A stretch of DNA of 10,166 nucleotides, from positions 1 to 10,166 of the forward strand of contig DMKB01000086.1 of NCBI GenBank assembly GCA_003454665.1, written 5' to 3'. The stretch's first letter is position 1; each line of letters begins with the position of its first letter. The translations under genes and the position numbers were made by a program. The notes beneath the pieces were generated by a model that saw only the letters and a list, made by a program, of their open reading frames with translations, ran no database searches and was not told the DNA's origin. This document shows positions 1 through 6,484 of this stretch, in pieces. The stretch comes from Nitrospiraceae bacterium (GTDB taxonomy: Bacteria > Nitrospirota > UBA9217).

Positions 1-1
1 C

Positions 2-406
2 ATAAACGAGGGCGAAGCACGGGAACTGGCACGGGAACCGAGCCTCGTGAAGGCTGGAAAAGTCATTCAGTCCATGGGCCCGCGGGTCGTGGTGATCAAG
101 CAGGGGAGTTACGGTGCCATCATGTTCAACGGCAGCAGTGCGTTCAGCGCGCCCGCCTATCCGCTTGAGGCCGTGTTCGATCCGACGGGGGCAGGCGATA
201 CGTTTGCCGGGGGGGTTATGGGGTACCTGGCAAATACCATGAACTTTTCGGAGTCCAGCCTTCGACAGGCCGTTGTGTTCGGCAGCGTTATGGCTTCGAT
301 GAATGTTGAAGCATTCAGCCTCGACCGTCTCCGGAGCCTTGATTATAAGGAGATTGAGGACAGGTACCGGGAGTTTAAAAAGCTTACCCATTTTGAAGAC
401 ATATAG
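2..406 (+). CDS. PfkB-family carbohydrate/nucleoside kinase, C-terminal part (5' truncated by window edge)
   Basis: This is the C-terminal 134 residues of a ribokinase/PfkB-type kinase, a cytoplasmic enzyme that transfers the ATP gamma-phosphate to a sugar or nucleoside hydroxyl. The reading frame is open from base 2, so the true start lies upstream; the GTG at 47 is internal. Visible family marks, in order, are the NxxE motif (NEGE at the very start, family role in Mg/phosphate handling), the strand PRVVVIKQGSYGAI, and PfkB signature 2, DPTGAGDTFAGG. In that signature the Asp of GAGD (codon 197-199) is the family's catalytic base and the preceding glycines form the anion hole. The substrate cannot be told from this part; the N-terminal substrate lid is missing. 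The stop is TAG at 404-406. The following short frame begins 7 nt later and resembles an MTA phosphorylase N-terminus, which would fit a nucleoside or 5-thioribose link, but this is inference. Confidence 0.9.
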   Translation: MNEGEARELAREPSLVKAGKVIQSMGPRVVVIKQGSYGAIMFNGSSAFSAPAYPLEAVFDPTGAGDTFAGGVMGYLANTMNFSESSLRQAVVFGSVMASMNVEAFSLDRLRSLDYKEIEDRYREFKKLTHFEDI

Positions 407-413
407 GATACTC

Positions 414-497
414 ATGTCGAATATCGCCATTCTCGGCGGCTCAGGCGTTCAAGCGACGCATCGGAGGCTTGTCAAGTATGTTTACCGCAGATCCTAA
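414..497 (+). pseudogene. Possible remnant of methylthioadenosine/purine nucleoside phosphorylase (first ~12 codons)
   Basis: A 27-codon frame starts at ATG 414, with AGGA (405-408) five bases upstream, overlapping the stop of the kinase gene. Its first residues, MSNIAILGGSGV, resemble the N-terminus of S-methyl-5'-thioadenosine phosphorylases, which open with an (I/V)GxIGGSGL phosphate-binding loop. The resemblance then stops. The rest (ATHRRLVKYV...) is unlike the family, ends at TAA 495-497, and overlaps the start of the next gene at 478. The simplest reading is that an mtnP-like gene lost nearly all its body by deletion, leaving its start region joined to the ribosome binding site of the downstream gene. 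The alternative is a chance or functional leader peptide. The match is short, so confidence is low. Confidence 0.35.
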
Positions 498-1047
498 TAT
501 AACCGATCTCCACATCGGGGAAAAGAGCCTCTACAAGGTGATGTTTTCTATCGACATTCACCAGGTAGCCACGCCGGAGCTGAGCGTTGAAGACGCGCGT
601 TGTTACGTTATCTTCTTCCAGGACGGAAACGATTATTCTGCATACTTAGGCCTCTATTTCCTCAATACCGGCAGAGCAATATACTACCCATACTCTGCAA
701 ATCCCTTTCACCCGGGTGTATTGCCCGCAGTCGAGGAGGAAGCCCATGGTTTCATCGAAGACATGGGCTTTATGTTGGATGAACTGAATATAGCCGGTCT
801 GTCCGCCGAAGAGAAAAACCGCTGGATCGACGAGCAGGACATATTTGCCGTGAGGAAACATCCGTCACCTGCAGCGTCACCGGGGACGTCAGTGTCCCAC
901 CAGGATCAATCTCCGGATCGTACGGGGATGGTCGAGGGCGGCCCTTCCGTGCCGCCCGTTCACCAGGCCGGACAGGGGCCTGGCGGTGCCACCTTCCTTT
1001 CGGGAAGGGAGCGAGAAGCCATCGCACGCCTTATGGCATCATTTTGA
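478..1047 (+). CDS. Unrecognised 189-aa protein with Pro/Gly-rich C-terminal linker
   Basis: I do not recognise this family. I chose ATG 478 because GGAGG (463-467) lies ten bases upstream; the in-frame TTG at 469 would sit on top of that site. Residues 1-127 look like a folded alpha/beta domain: alternating strands (SLYKVMFSIDIHQV, ARCYVIFFQDG, SAYLGLYFLNTGRAIYY) followed by acidic helices (AVEEEAHGFIEDMGFMLDEL, SAEEKNRWIDEQDIF). Residues 128-172 are a disordered-looking stretch rich in Pro, Gly, Ser and Gln. A short C-terminal helix (SGREREAIARLMASF) ends the protein. No signal peptide or membrane segment is visible, so it is probably cytoplasmic. The stop lies 14 nt before the TPR lipoprotein gene, so the two are probably co-transcribed with rodZ. 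That suggests, but does not show, a role near the cell envelope or pilus machinery. Confidence 0.8.
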   Translation: MFTADPNITDLHIGEKSLYKVMFSIDIHQVATPELSVEDARCYVIFFQDGNDYSAYLGLYFLNTGRAIYYPYSANPFHPGVLPAVEEEAHGFIEDMGFMLDELNIAGLSAEEKNRWIDEQDIFAVRKHPSPAASPGTSVSHQDQSPDRTGMVEGGPSVPPVHQAGQGPGGATFLSGREREAIARLMASF

Positions 1048-1061
1048 AAGGAGCCATTCAC

Positions 1062-1805
1062 ATGCGAACAATCGCCTTAGTAATCCTGTTGATGCTTGCC
1101 GGGTGTGCTACGACGAGTACGACGGTGCCCAAAGAGAAAATGGCGGAAGGGTACTATATGAGGGGCCTGTCGCATCTCGAGCAAAGGAATTATGAATTGG
1201 CCCTGGTAGAATTCCAGCGTTCCATACAAACGGACAGTAAGAATAAAAAGGCCTATTATGCCCTCGGCCTGGTAAACTATATGCAGGACAAGCTTAAGGA
1301 GGCGGAGAGGTTTTATAAAGAGGCCCTCGATGTCGACTCCCAGTTTTCTGAAGCCCACAATGCTCTTGGCAATGTGTATGCGAAACAAAAGAAATGGAAA
1401 AAGGCAATCAAGTCTTACAAGCAGGCCCTGAAGAACACGCTGTACACGACTCCGCATCTGCCACATCTCAACATAGGGAGCGTGTACATGGCCAAGAAGG
1501 AGTACGGGAAGGCAACGGAGGCTTACCGTGACTCAAAGCGGTATGCGAATCTGGAATGGACCGTATACTATCTTGGTATGGCTCTGCTTGAGGGAGGCAA
1601 GACAAAAGCGGCGATCAGGGAGTTTCGGGAGGGGGTGGAACTTGCTCCGAAGAATGCGTTCATGCGCTACGGCTTTGCTCTCGCCCTTTTGAAAGGCGGC
1701 AGAAAAAAAGAGGCTGCGGCATCGTTTGAAAAGGCCGCTAAGCTGGCGCCGCCGAAGAGCGATATCGCCCGAATGGCAAATGATTATATCAGAACCCTGA
1801 GGTGA
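1062..1805 (+). CDS. TPR-repeat lipoprotein, PilF/PilW-like
   Basis: This 247-aa protein is probably an outer-membrane-associated lipoprotein. The start is ATG 1062, with AAAGGAG (1047-1053) eight bases upstream; an in-frame TTG at 1044 would lack a site and spoil the signal peptide. Residues 1-15 form a lipoprotein signal (MRTIALVILLMLAGC) with lipobox LAGC and acylated Cys15. Six tetratricopeptide repeats follow at about 28-61, 62-95, 96-129, 132-165, 166-197 and 198-231, with the usual W/Y-LG-Y-A-F-A-P pattern. Length, lipobox and repeat number match PilF/PilW, the pilotin that helps assemble the type IV pilus secretin. The immediate neighbour rodZ fits too, since pilF-rodZ adjacency is known in gammaproteobacteria. 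TPR lipoproteins are a broad group, so the pilus role is inference; no other pilus gene is in the window. Confidence 0.85.
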   Translation: MRTIALVILLMLAGCATTSTTVPKEKMAEGYYMRGLSHLEQRNYELALVEFQRSIQTDSKNKKAYYALGLVNYMQDKLKEAERFYKEALDVDSQFSEAHNALGNVYAKQKKWKKAIKSYKQALKNTLYTTPHLPHLNIGSVYMAKKEYGKATEAYRDSKRYANLEWTVYYLGMALLEGGKTKAAIREFREGVELAPKNAFMRYGFALALLKGGRKKEAAASFEKAAKLAPPKSDIARMANDYIRTLR

Positions 1806-1808
1806 AGG

Positions 1809-2732
1809 ATGGGGACGTTAGGAACGTATCTGATCAGTGCGCGAGAGGCAATGGGCCTTGACTTGCACGACTCAGCCCAGCAGACCAGGATCAGTATTCA
1901 TTACCTGAAGGCGCTTGAAGAGGAAAATTTTTCAAAGCTGCCCGGCGAGGTGTTCGTAAAAGGTTTTCTGAAAAACTATGCCCGTTTTTTAAACCTCCCT
2001 GAGGCGGAAGTGATGAGCCGCTACTGCGAGCTCAGGCCCCAACCGAAAACGCCTGAAGAAATCGAGTCGCCGGGCAGGGACTCTTCTGCCCGGTGCGAAC
2101 ACAAAAAGCCGGCCGAGACGCCGCTGGAGCCCGTGATTTGGGGGTCGGTCATCTTTGTTGCCGTCGTTATTTTTCTGTTTGCCTCTCAGCCAGGTAATCA
2201 TGCAGATACCGAGGGACAGCCTGATGTTACGGGGTTCACCGGCAGTCAGCAACATGTTATCGCCGTCGACAAGGAAAAACCGAAGGCGAAAAGGGAAGCG
2301 CTCTATTTGAAAATCATTGCCCTTGACGATGTATGGCTCCTGGTAAGAACAGACACGAGCCCCCAGAAGAAGGCGGTTCTCAAGAAAGGGGAGAGTATCA
2401 CCTGGAGCGCGCAAAAACGGTTTCTGCTGAGTTACGGAGACGTCGGCGCGCTCAAACTGCTGCTGAATGAAAAAGAATTGTCTGTGACCGGGCCGAAGGG
2501 GGCTGTCGTCAGGGACCTTATGGTTACCTCGGCAGGCATCACCAGCAAAAAATTCCGTGTCGACAGGAAGCGGGCTGTACCCAAGAGGTCAACGAAGAAG
2601 TTAAAACCGAAGCCGGTCCATGAAGAACCGCGTCCCCAATCAGTACCCGTTCAGCCTGAATCGCCACTCCAGCCTTCCCCGACACCGGCGGATGTCCCGG
2701 AATCTGCGCCACCCCTTCCAGCCGAAGAATAA
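1809..2732 (+). CDS. rodZ: RodZ-like cytoskeletal protein (HTH domain, one membrane helix, periplasmic DUF4115 domain)
   Basis: RodZ links the MreB cytoskeleton to the cell-wall elongation machinery in the inner membrane. The start ATG lies 3 nt after the TPR gene stop, with AGGTGAAGG spanning the junction, so the two are probably translationally coupled. Residues 1-75 form the RodZ N-terminal helix-turn-helix domain, with its hallmark run YLISAREAMGLDLHDSAQQT, then YLKALEEENFSKLPGEVFVKGFLKNYA. The single membrane helix is at about 108-125 (PVIWGSVIFVAVVIFLF), cytoplasmic N-terminus in. Residues about 163-245 match the periplasmic DUF4115 beta domain (LYLKIIALDDVWLLV, GESITWSA, ALKLLLNEK). 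The last 50 or so residues are a Lys- then Pro-rich tail (KRSTKKLKPKP, then many Pro/Glu). At 307 aa the length is normal for the family. HTH proteins of this type need not bind DNA; in RodZ the domain contacts MreB. Confidence 0.9.
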   Translation: MGTLGTYLISAREAMGLDLHDSAQQTRISIHYLKALEEENFSKLPGEVFVKGFLKNYARFLNLPEAEVMSRYCELRPQPKTPEEIESPGRDSSARCEHKKPAETPLEPVIWGSVIFVAVVIFLFASQPGNHADTEGQPDVTGFTGSQQHVIAVDKEKPKAKREALYLKIIALDDVWLLVRTDTSPQKKAVLKKGESITWSAQKRFLLSYGDVGALKLLLNEKELSVTGPKGAVVRDLMVTSAGITSKKFRVDRKRAVPKRSTKKLKPKPVHEEPRPQSVPVQPESPLQPSPTPADVPESAPPLPAEE

Positions 2733-2799
2733 CAGAGAGCCGTTCGTTAATGCAATCCGATCTACCCACCGTTGTTGAAAAACTCTCCATGCTTTGCCT

Positions 2800-2890
2800 C
2801 TCTTCCATAGTAAGGTACAGCGTATCAGAATGGTTCTCGGAAACCTGCGATCCGTTACAGAGACAACGCTTCTGACGTTCGATGGAAGAG
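2800..2890. repeat. Imperfect inverted repeat between rodZ and the phosphoglucomutase gene
   Basis: CTCTTCCAT (2800-2808) is the exact reverse complement of ATGGAAGAG (2882-2890). Inside this pair, TCAGAA (2825-2830) matches TTCTGA (2870-2875), and GGTT (2832-2835) can pair with AACC (2842-2845). Together they could fold as a long, loop-interrupted stem in the 230-bp gap. No T-run follows the outer arm, so it is not a classical terminator. The arms are short and the match could be chance. Confidence 0.3.
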
Positions 2891-2921
2891 TGCCTGTGAC
2901 CGCCGACCTCCAAAAAATTCT

Positions 2922-2956
2922 TTGTAGTTGCAAATGGTAAATATTTATGATATTTT
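2922..2956 (+). promoter_or_regulatory. Possible sigma-70 promoter for the phosphoglucomutase gene
   Basis: The AT-rich stretch directly before the gene offers two overlapping choices: TTGTAG (2922-2927) with TATGAT (2946-2951) at 18 bp, or TTGCAA (2928-2933) with TATTTT (2951-2956) at 17 bp. Either would start the transcript within about six bases of the ATG at 2963. There is no Shine-Dalgarno sequence before this ATG, which fits a leaderless or nearly leaderless mRNA. Position and base composition support a promoter; which boxes are used is uncertain. Confidence 0.4.
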
Positions 2957-2962
2957 TTAACC

Positions 2963-4393
2963 ATGTTGGGTGGAAAGATAACATTCGGAACATCCGGATG
3001 GCGCGGTGTGATTGCTGATGACTTTACCGTTGATCGGGTGAGGGTCGTTACCCAGGCTATTGCTGATCACATTACGGAGCAGGGGCTGAAAGATCGGGGC
3101 ATGGTTGTCGGCTATGACACGCGATTTCTGTCTGAACGGTTCGCAGAAGAGGCGGTAAAAGTTCTCGCCGCAAACGGAATTCGAACATATCTTTCCACGA
3201 GAGATGCTCCCACGCCTGTTATATCATTCGAAATCATTCGGAAGAAGGCGGCAGGAGGTATTAACGTTACTGCCAGCCATAACCCCCCCGAGTACAGCGG
3301 CCTGAAATTTTCATCTTCCTGGGGTGGGCCCGCACTTCCGGAAGCAACACTCGACATAGAGTCACGTGCAAATACGCTCTTGAATAAAAACTCGATTCTC
3401 GTCATCACCCTCGCCGAGGCAAAAGAGAAGGGTCTTGTTGAAGACGTTGATTTGCAAAAAGCGTATTCTGACGACCTCAGGAAAAAAATCGACATTGAGT
3501 CCATCAGAAAAGGAAAACTCAAAGTAGCCGTTGATCTCCTTTATGGAACGGGGAAAGACTATCTGGACAGCGCTCTGAGAGACGCAGGGTGCACGGTAAC
3601 GGTTATCCATGGGCATCGTGATCCATTGTTCGGCGGAAGATCCCCTGAGCCATCAGAAATAAATCTTGCAGAACTCTCGGCGGTGATGAAAAAGGGGAAA
3701 TTTGACATCGGCCTCGCCGTGGACGGAGATGCAGACCGGTTTGGAATTCTGGATTGCGATGGTACCTATGTCAATCCGAACCAGGCACTGGCACTGCTCC
3801 TCGATTACCTCTGCCGCACGCGCACCTGGAACGGGGGGGCCGCACGTTCGTTTGCAACGACACACCTTATCGATGCGGTTGCAAAGAAACACGGAATCGA
3901 CGTATACGAGACGGGTGTTGGCTTCAAATATATCGGCGATTTGCTTGTGCAGGGCAAGATCATGTTCGGAGGAGAGGAAAGCGCCGGCATGACGATCAAG
4001 GACCATGTGCCGGAAAAGGATGGCATCGTCGCCTGCCTGCTTGCAGCAGAGATGGTTGCACGGGAGAAACGGTCAGTGAAGGATATGCTCAAGCGGCTGT
4101 ATAAGGATGTCGGGACGATCCTGAACGAGAGGATCAATATCCGTATTACCGATACAAACCGCAAGGAAATGGCCGAACGTCTGAGCAAGCCGCTGACGGA
4201 AATCGGCGGTCTGCGCGTGAAGGGGAAAAAGACGACTGCCGATGGAACAAAGTACATGCTCGAAGACGACAGCTGGATTCTCATGCGTGCTTCCGGTACG
4301 GAACCGGTCGTCAGAGTGTACGTGGAGGCGGGTTCTGGAGAGAGAATCGAGGAGCTCGTCGGGGCAGGGAGAAAATTTATTCTGGGGCAGTAA
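2963..4393 (+). CDS. Phosphoglucomutase/phosphomannomutase (alpha-D-phosphohexomutase family)
   Basis: This 476-aa cytoplasmic enzyme interconverts hexose-1-phosphate and hexose-6-phosphate (glucose and/or mannose), supplying precursors for nucleotide sugars, envelope polysaccharide and glycogen. All four family sites are present. The phosphoserine loop is TASHNP at 103-108, with Ser105 as phosphocarrier. The Mg site DGDADRFG has D254, D256 and D258. The sugar-specificity loop GGEESAG is at 336-342, and the phosphate-binding loop RASGTEP at 442-448. The N-terminus ITFGTSGWRGVIADDF is typical. The GGEESAG loop alone does not decide between glucose and mannose, so no symbol is given. The start ATG has no ribosome binding site (bases just upstream are TATTTTTTAACC), but the family N-terminus begins right there, so a later start is unlikely. 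A 98-bp gap separates it from eno. Length is normal and nothing is missing. Confidence 0.95.
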   Translation: MLGGKITFGTSGWRGVIADDFTVDRVRVVTQAIADHITEQGLKDRGMVVGYDTRFLSERFAEEAVKVLAANGIRTYLSTRDAPTPVISFEIIRKKAAGGINVTASHNPPEYSGLKFSSSWGGPALPEATLDIESRANTLLNKNSILVITLAEAKEKGLVEDVDLQKAYSDDLRKKIDIESIRKGKLKVAVDLLYGTGKDYLDSALRDAGCTVTVIHGHRDPLFGGRSPEPSEINLAELSAVMKKGKFDIGLAVDGDADRFGILDCDGTYVNPNQALALLLDYLCRTRTWNGGAARSFATTHLIDAVAKKHGIDVYETGVGFKYIGDLLVQGKIMFGGEESAGMTIKDHVPEKDGIVACLLAAEMVAREKRSVKDMLKRLYKDVGTILNERINIRITDTNRKEMAERLSKPLTEIGGLRVKGKKTTADGTKYMLEDDSWILMRASGTEPVVRVYVEAGSGERIEELVGAGRKFILGQ

Positions 4394-4491
4394 CAAACGG
4401 GGAATCCGGACCGAGGGATCATTAGCTGCTGCGTTCGTTTTTAAATCCCGCATCCGATGTTCGACAATCCGAAATTCATCGAGGTGGCTGC

Positions 4492-5775
4492 ATGAGCGAA
4501 ATTATTGATGTTTTTGCCCGGGAGATTCTTGATTCCCGGGGGAATCCGACCGTCGAGGCGGATGTCATTCTTGAAAGCGGGGCAATGGGTCGTGCAATCG
4601 TGCCGAGCGGAGCGTCAACAGGGGAGCGGGAGGCGCTTGAGCTGAGAGACGGTGGGTTACGCTATCTTGGCAAAGGGGTCCAAAAGGCGGTCAGCAACGT
4701 TATCGAATTGATCAGTCCGGTCCTGCTGGGAATGGATGCGCTGGAGCAGGTTATTATTGATCGCGCCATGATTGAGCTGGACGGCACCGACAATAAAGGC
4801 AGGCTTGGAGCGAATGCAATGCTCGCGGTCTCCCTTGCGGTGGCAAAAGCCGCCGCAGAAGAGGCGTCGCTTCCGCTCTACCACTACCTCGGTGGACCGA
4901 ATGCCCGAGAGATTCCCGTGCCCATGATGAATGTGCTGAATGGCGGGGCACACGCTGATAACAATGTCGACATTCAGGAATTCATGATCATACCGGCCGG
5001 TGCGGCAACGGGAACGGAGGCCGTACGGATCGGCGCCGAGATATTCCACGCCCTCAAGGTGGTACTGAAGAAAAAAGGATATAATACGGCAGTTGGCGAC
5101 GAGGGCGGCTTTGCCCCGAACCTCAAATCGAACGAAGAAGCCGTCCAGGTTATTCTCGAGGCGATCGAAAAAGCTGGTTACAAGCCGGGTGAGGAGGTTT
5201 CGCTCGGCCTTGATGCCGCCGCGAGTGAATTTTATGTCAAGGGAGTGTACGACTTAAAGGGCGAAGGAAAGAAAATGTCTTCTGAAGAAATGATCGCATT
5301 TTACGAGGACTGGATTCATCGCTATCCGATCATATCCATAGAGGACGGTCTGTCGGAAAAAGACTGGGACGGATGGAGGCTTCTGACCGATCGCCTCGGT
5401 ACCAATGTTCAGCTCGTGGGAGACGACATCTTTGTGACGAATACGAAAATATTCAAGCAAGGCATCGAGAAAGGGATCGGCAACTCGATCCTGATTAAAT
5501 TAAACCAGATCGGGACGCTCACCGAGACGCTCGAAGCGATTGAGATGGCGAAGCGCGCCGGGTATACGTCCGTCATTTCGCACCGTTCGGGTGAAAGCGA
5601 GGATTCAACCATTGCCGATCTGTCTGTTGCGACGAATGCCGGACAGATCAAGACCGGCTCTCTTTCCCGTACCGACCGCATCGCCAAGTATAATCAGCTC
5701 ATACGCATCGAGGAAGAGCTTGGTGACGCGGCAGTATACCGGGGGAGGGACGTTTTTTCCAGGATGAAAGCCTAG
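4492..5775 (+). CDS. eno: Enolase (phosphopyruvate hydratase)
   Basis: Enolase converts 2-phosphoglycerate to phosphoenolpyruvate in glycolysis and gluconeogenesis, using two Mg ions. The 427-aa product is full length. The start ATG is preceded by GAGGTGG at a good distance, and the protein opens with the family run IIDVFAREILDSRGNPTVE. All catalytic and metal residues can be placed: the mobile loop SGASTG near residue 40; E163 (QEFMIIPAG); the acid/base E204 (GDEGGFAP); metal ligands D241 (LGLDAAASEFY), E284 (SIEDGLSEKDWDGW) and D311 (GDDIFVTN); catalytic K336 (ILIKLNQIGT); H364 (SHRSGESED) and K387 (GQIKTGSLSRTDR). It lies between phosphoglucomutase and an FtsB-like gene. Adjacency of eno and ftsB is widespread in proteobacteria. 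With PPDK at the right edge, two enzymes of phosphoenolpyruvate metabolism are in the window. Confidence 0.98.
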   Translation: MSEIIDVFAREILDSRGNPTVEADVILESGAMGRAIVPSGASTGEREALELRDGGLRYLGKGVQKAVSNVIELISPVLLGMDALEQVIIDRAMIELDGTDNKGRLGANAMLAVSLAVAKAAAEEASLPLYHYLGGPNAREIPVPMMNVLNGGAHADNNVDIQEFMIIPAGAATGTEAVRIGAEIFHALKVVLKKKGYNTAVGDEGGFAPNLKSNEEAVQVILEAIEKAGYKPGEEVSLGLDAAASEFYVKGVYDLKGEGKKMSSEEMIAFYEDWIHRYPIISIEDGLSEKDWDGWRLLTDRLGTNVQLVGDDIFVTNTKIFKQGIEKGIGNSILIKLNQIGTLTETLEAIEMAKRAGYTSVISHRSGESEDSTIADLSVATNAGQIKTGSLSRTDRIAKYNQLIRIEEELGDAAVYRGRDVFSRMKA

Positions 5776-5857
5776 GATGTGCAGACTGGTGGTATAACCG
5801 AGATGCGGTCTTCTTCGACGATTCGGTGAGATGCGTGAACAGTGATTTCAGAACCGT

Positions 5858-6202
5858 ATGAAGAAACGTAATTACACGAAGGCGTATGGCGGCAGGCGAA
5901 CCGTCAAGAGGAGAAAGCTGCTGATAGCAGTCGCTCTTCTTGTCAGCGTATATTTCTTCGCTTCCCTTCTCTTCGGCGAGATGGGGATAATAAAATATTA
6001 CCGGATGAAGTCGCGTCATGGCGCCCTTACGGAGCGGATGGCCGAGCTCAAGCAGGACAACGTCCGGCTCATCAGGGAAGTTACGGCGCTGAAGACTGAT
6101 CCGGCATACATCGAACTACGTGCCCGCGACATGCTGGGTCTCGCACGTCCCGGCGAGATGATTTATTATTATAGTGAGCCGCTCAAAGGACGACAGGACT
6201 GA
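5858..6202 (+). CDS. ftsB: FtsB/DivIC-type septum formation initiator
   Basis: This is a 114-aa bitopic inner-membrane protein. The order is a basic cytoplasmic N-terminus (residues 1-20, many Lys/Arg), one membrane helix at about 21-39 (LLIAVALLVSVYFFASLLF), a coiled-coil segment at about 46-79 (heptads in MAELKQDNVRLIREVTALK), then the family motif E-x-x-A-R-x-x-L-G-x-x-x-P-G-E at 86-100. FtsB works with FtsL and FtsQ in the divisome and promotes septal wall synthesis. Size, topology and position after eno all fit. The start ATG has no clear ribosome binding site (TTTCAGAACCGT precedes it) and no other in-frame start is evident, so initiation may be weak or coupled to eno, whose stop is 82 bp upstream. 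The symbol follows the eno context; DivIC is the name in Gram-positives. Confidence 0.88.
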   Translation: MKKRNYTKAYGGRRTVKRRKLLIAVALLVSVYFFASLLFGEMGIIKYYRMKSRHGALTERMAELKQDNVRLIREVTALKTDPAYIELRARDMLGLARPGEMIYYYSEPLKGRQD

Positions 6203-6306
6203 TAGGTCCTCTCAATGCATCGTTTCCTGAGGTGCATGCGCAGACTTCACGGTCCCGTATTGCCTGTGTTTCCCGATGATACTTTTTTCTGCGTGATCTT
6301 CTCTAC

Positions 6307-6447
6307 CCCCCTCTGCAGAAGCGTTGCTCGTGCAGCGAATTCTTCCGCGAAAAAGCAGACCGGCTTCTCGTTGTACGCGTTTTTAGCGGAGATCTCCAGC
6401 GCTCAGATGTGTGTCTGGTCCCCGGCTTCTCACTTGCACGAGAGGGG
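6307..6447 (+). repeat. Nested inverted repeats, possible structured RNA
   Basis: CTCGTGCA (6327-6334) is the reverse complement of TGCACGAG (6435-6442), and a run of C followed by TC near 6307-6313 can pair with GAGGGGG just beyond the right arm. Together they form a closing stem with a one-sided bulge of about 12 nt. Inside sits a hairpin with TCCGC+AAAAA (6344-6348, 6350-6354) opposite TTTTT+GCGGA (6380-6384, 6386-6390), eleven positions with one mismatch and a 25-nt loop. A smaller hairpin CAGA/TCTG around a TGTGTG loop lies near 6406-6419. The layout would suit a branched RNA. No promoter or terminator for such an RNA was identified. Confidence 0.3.
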
Positions 6448-6484
6448 GCACGGGTTTCGGCCGGTACGTCCTGGCCCCGCGGTA

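Noticed and set aside
469..477. Upstream TTG as start of the 189-aa protein
   Set aside because: It sits one base after the GGAGG site, too close for initiation; ATG 478 has proper spacing.
2750..2875. 41-codon + strand frame after rodZ
   Set aside because: No ribosome binding site, no recognisable features, and it spans the inverted repeat; likely chance.
3805..4422. 205-codon open frame on the - strand
   Set aside because: It lies wholly opposite the phosphoglucomutase gene, whose motifs are intact; the product is Ser/Arg/Pro-rich with no recognisable domain, as expected from an antisense shadow.
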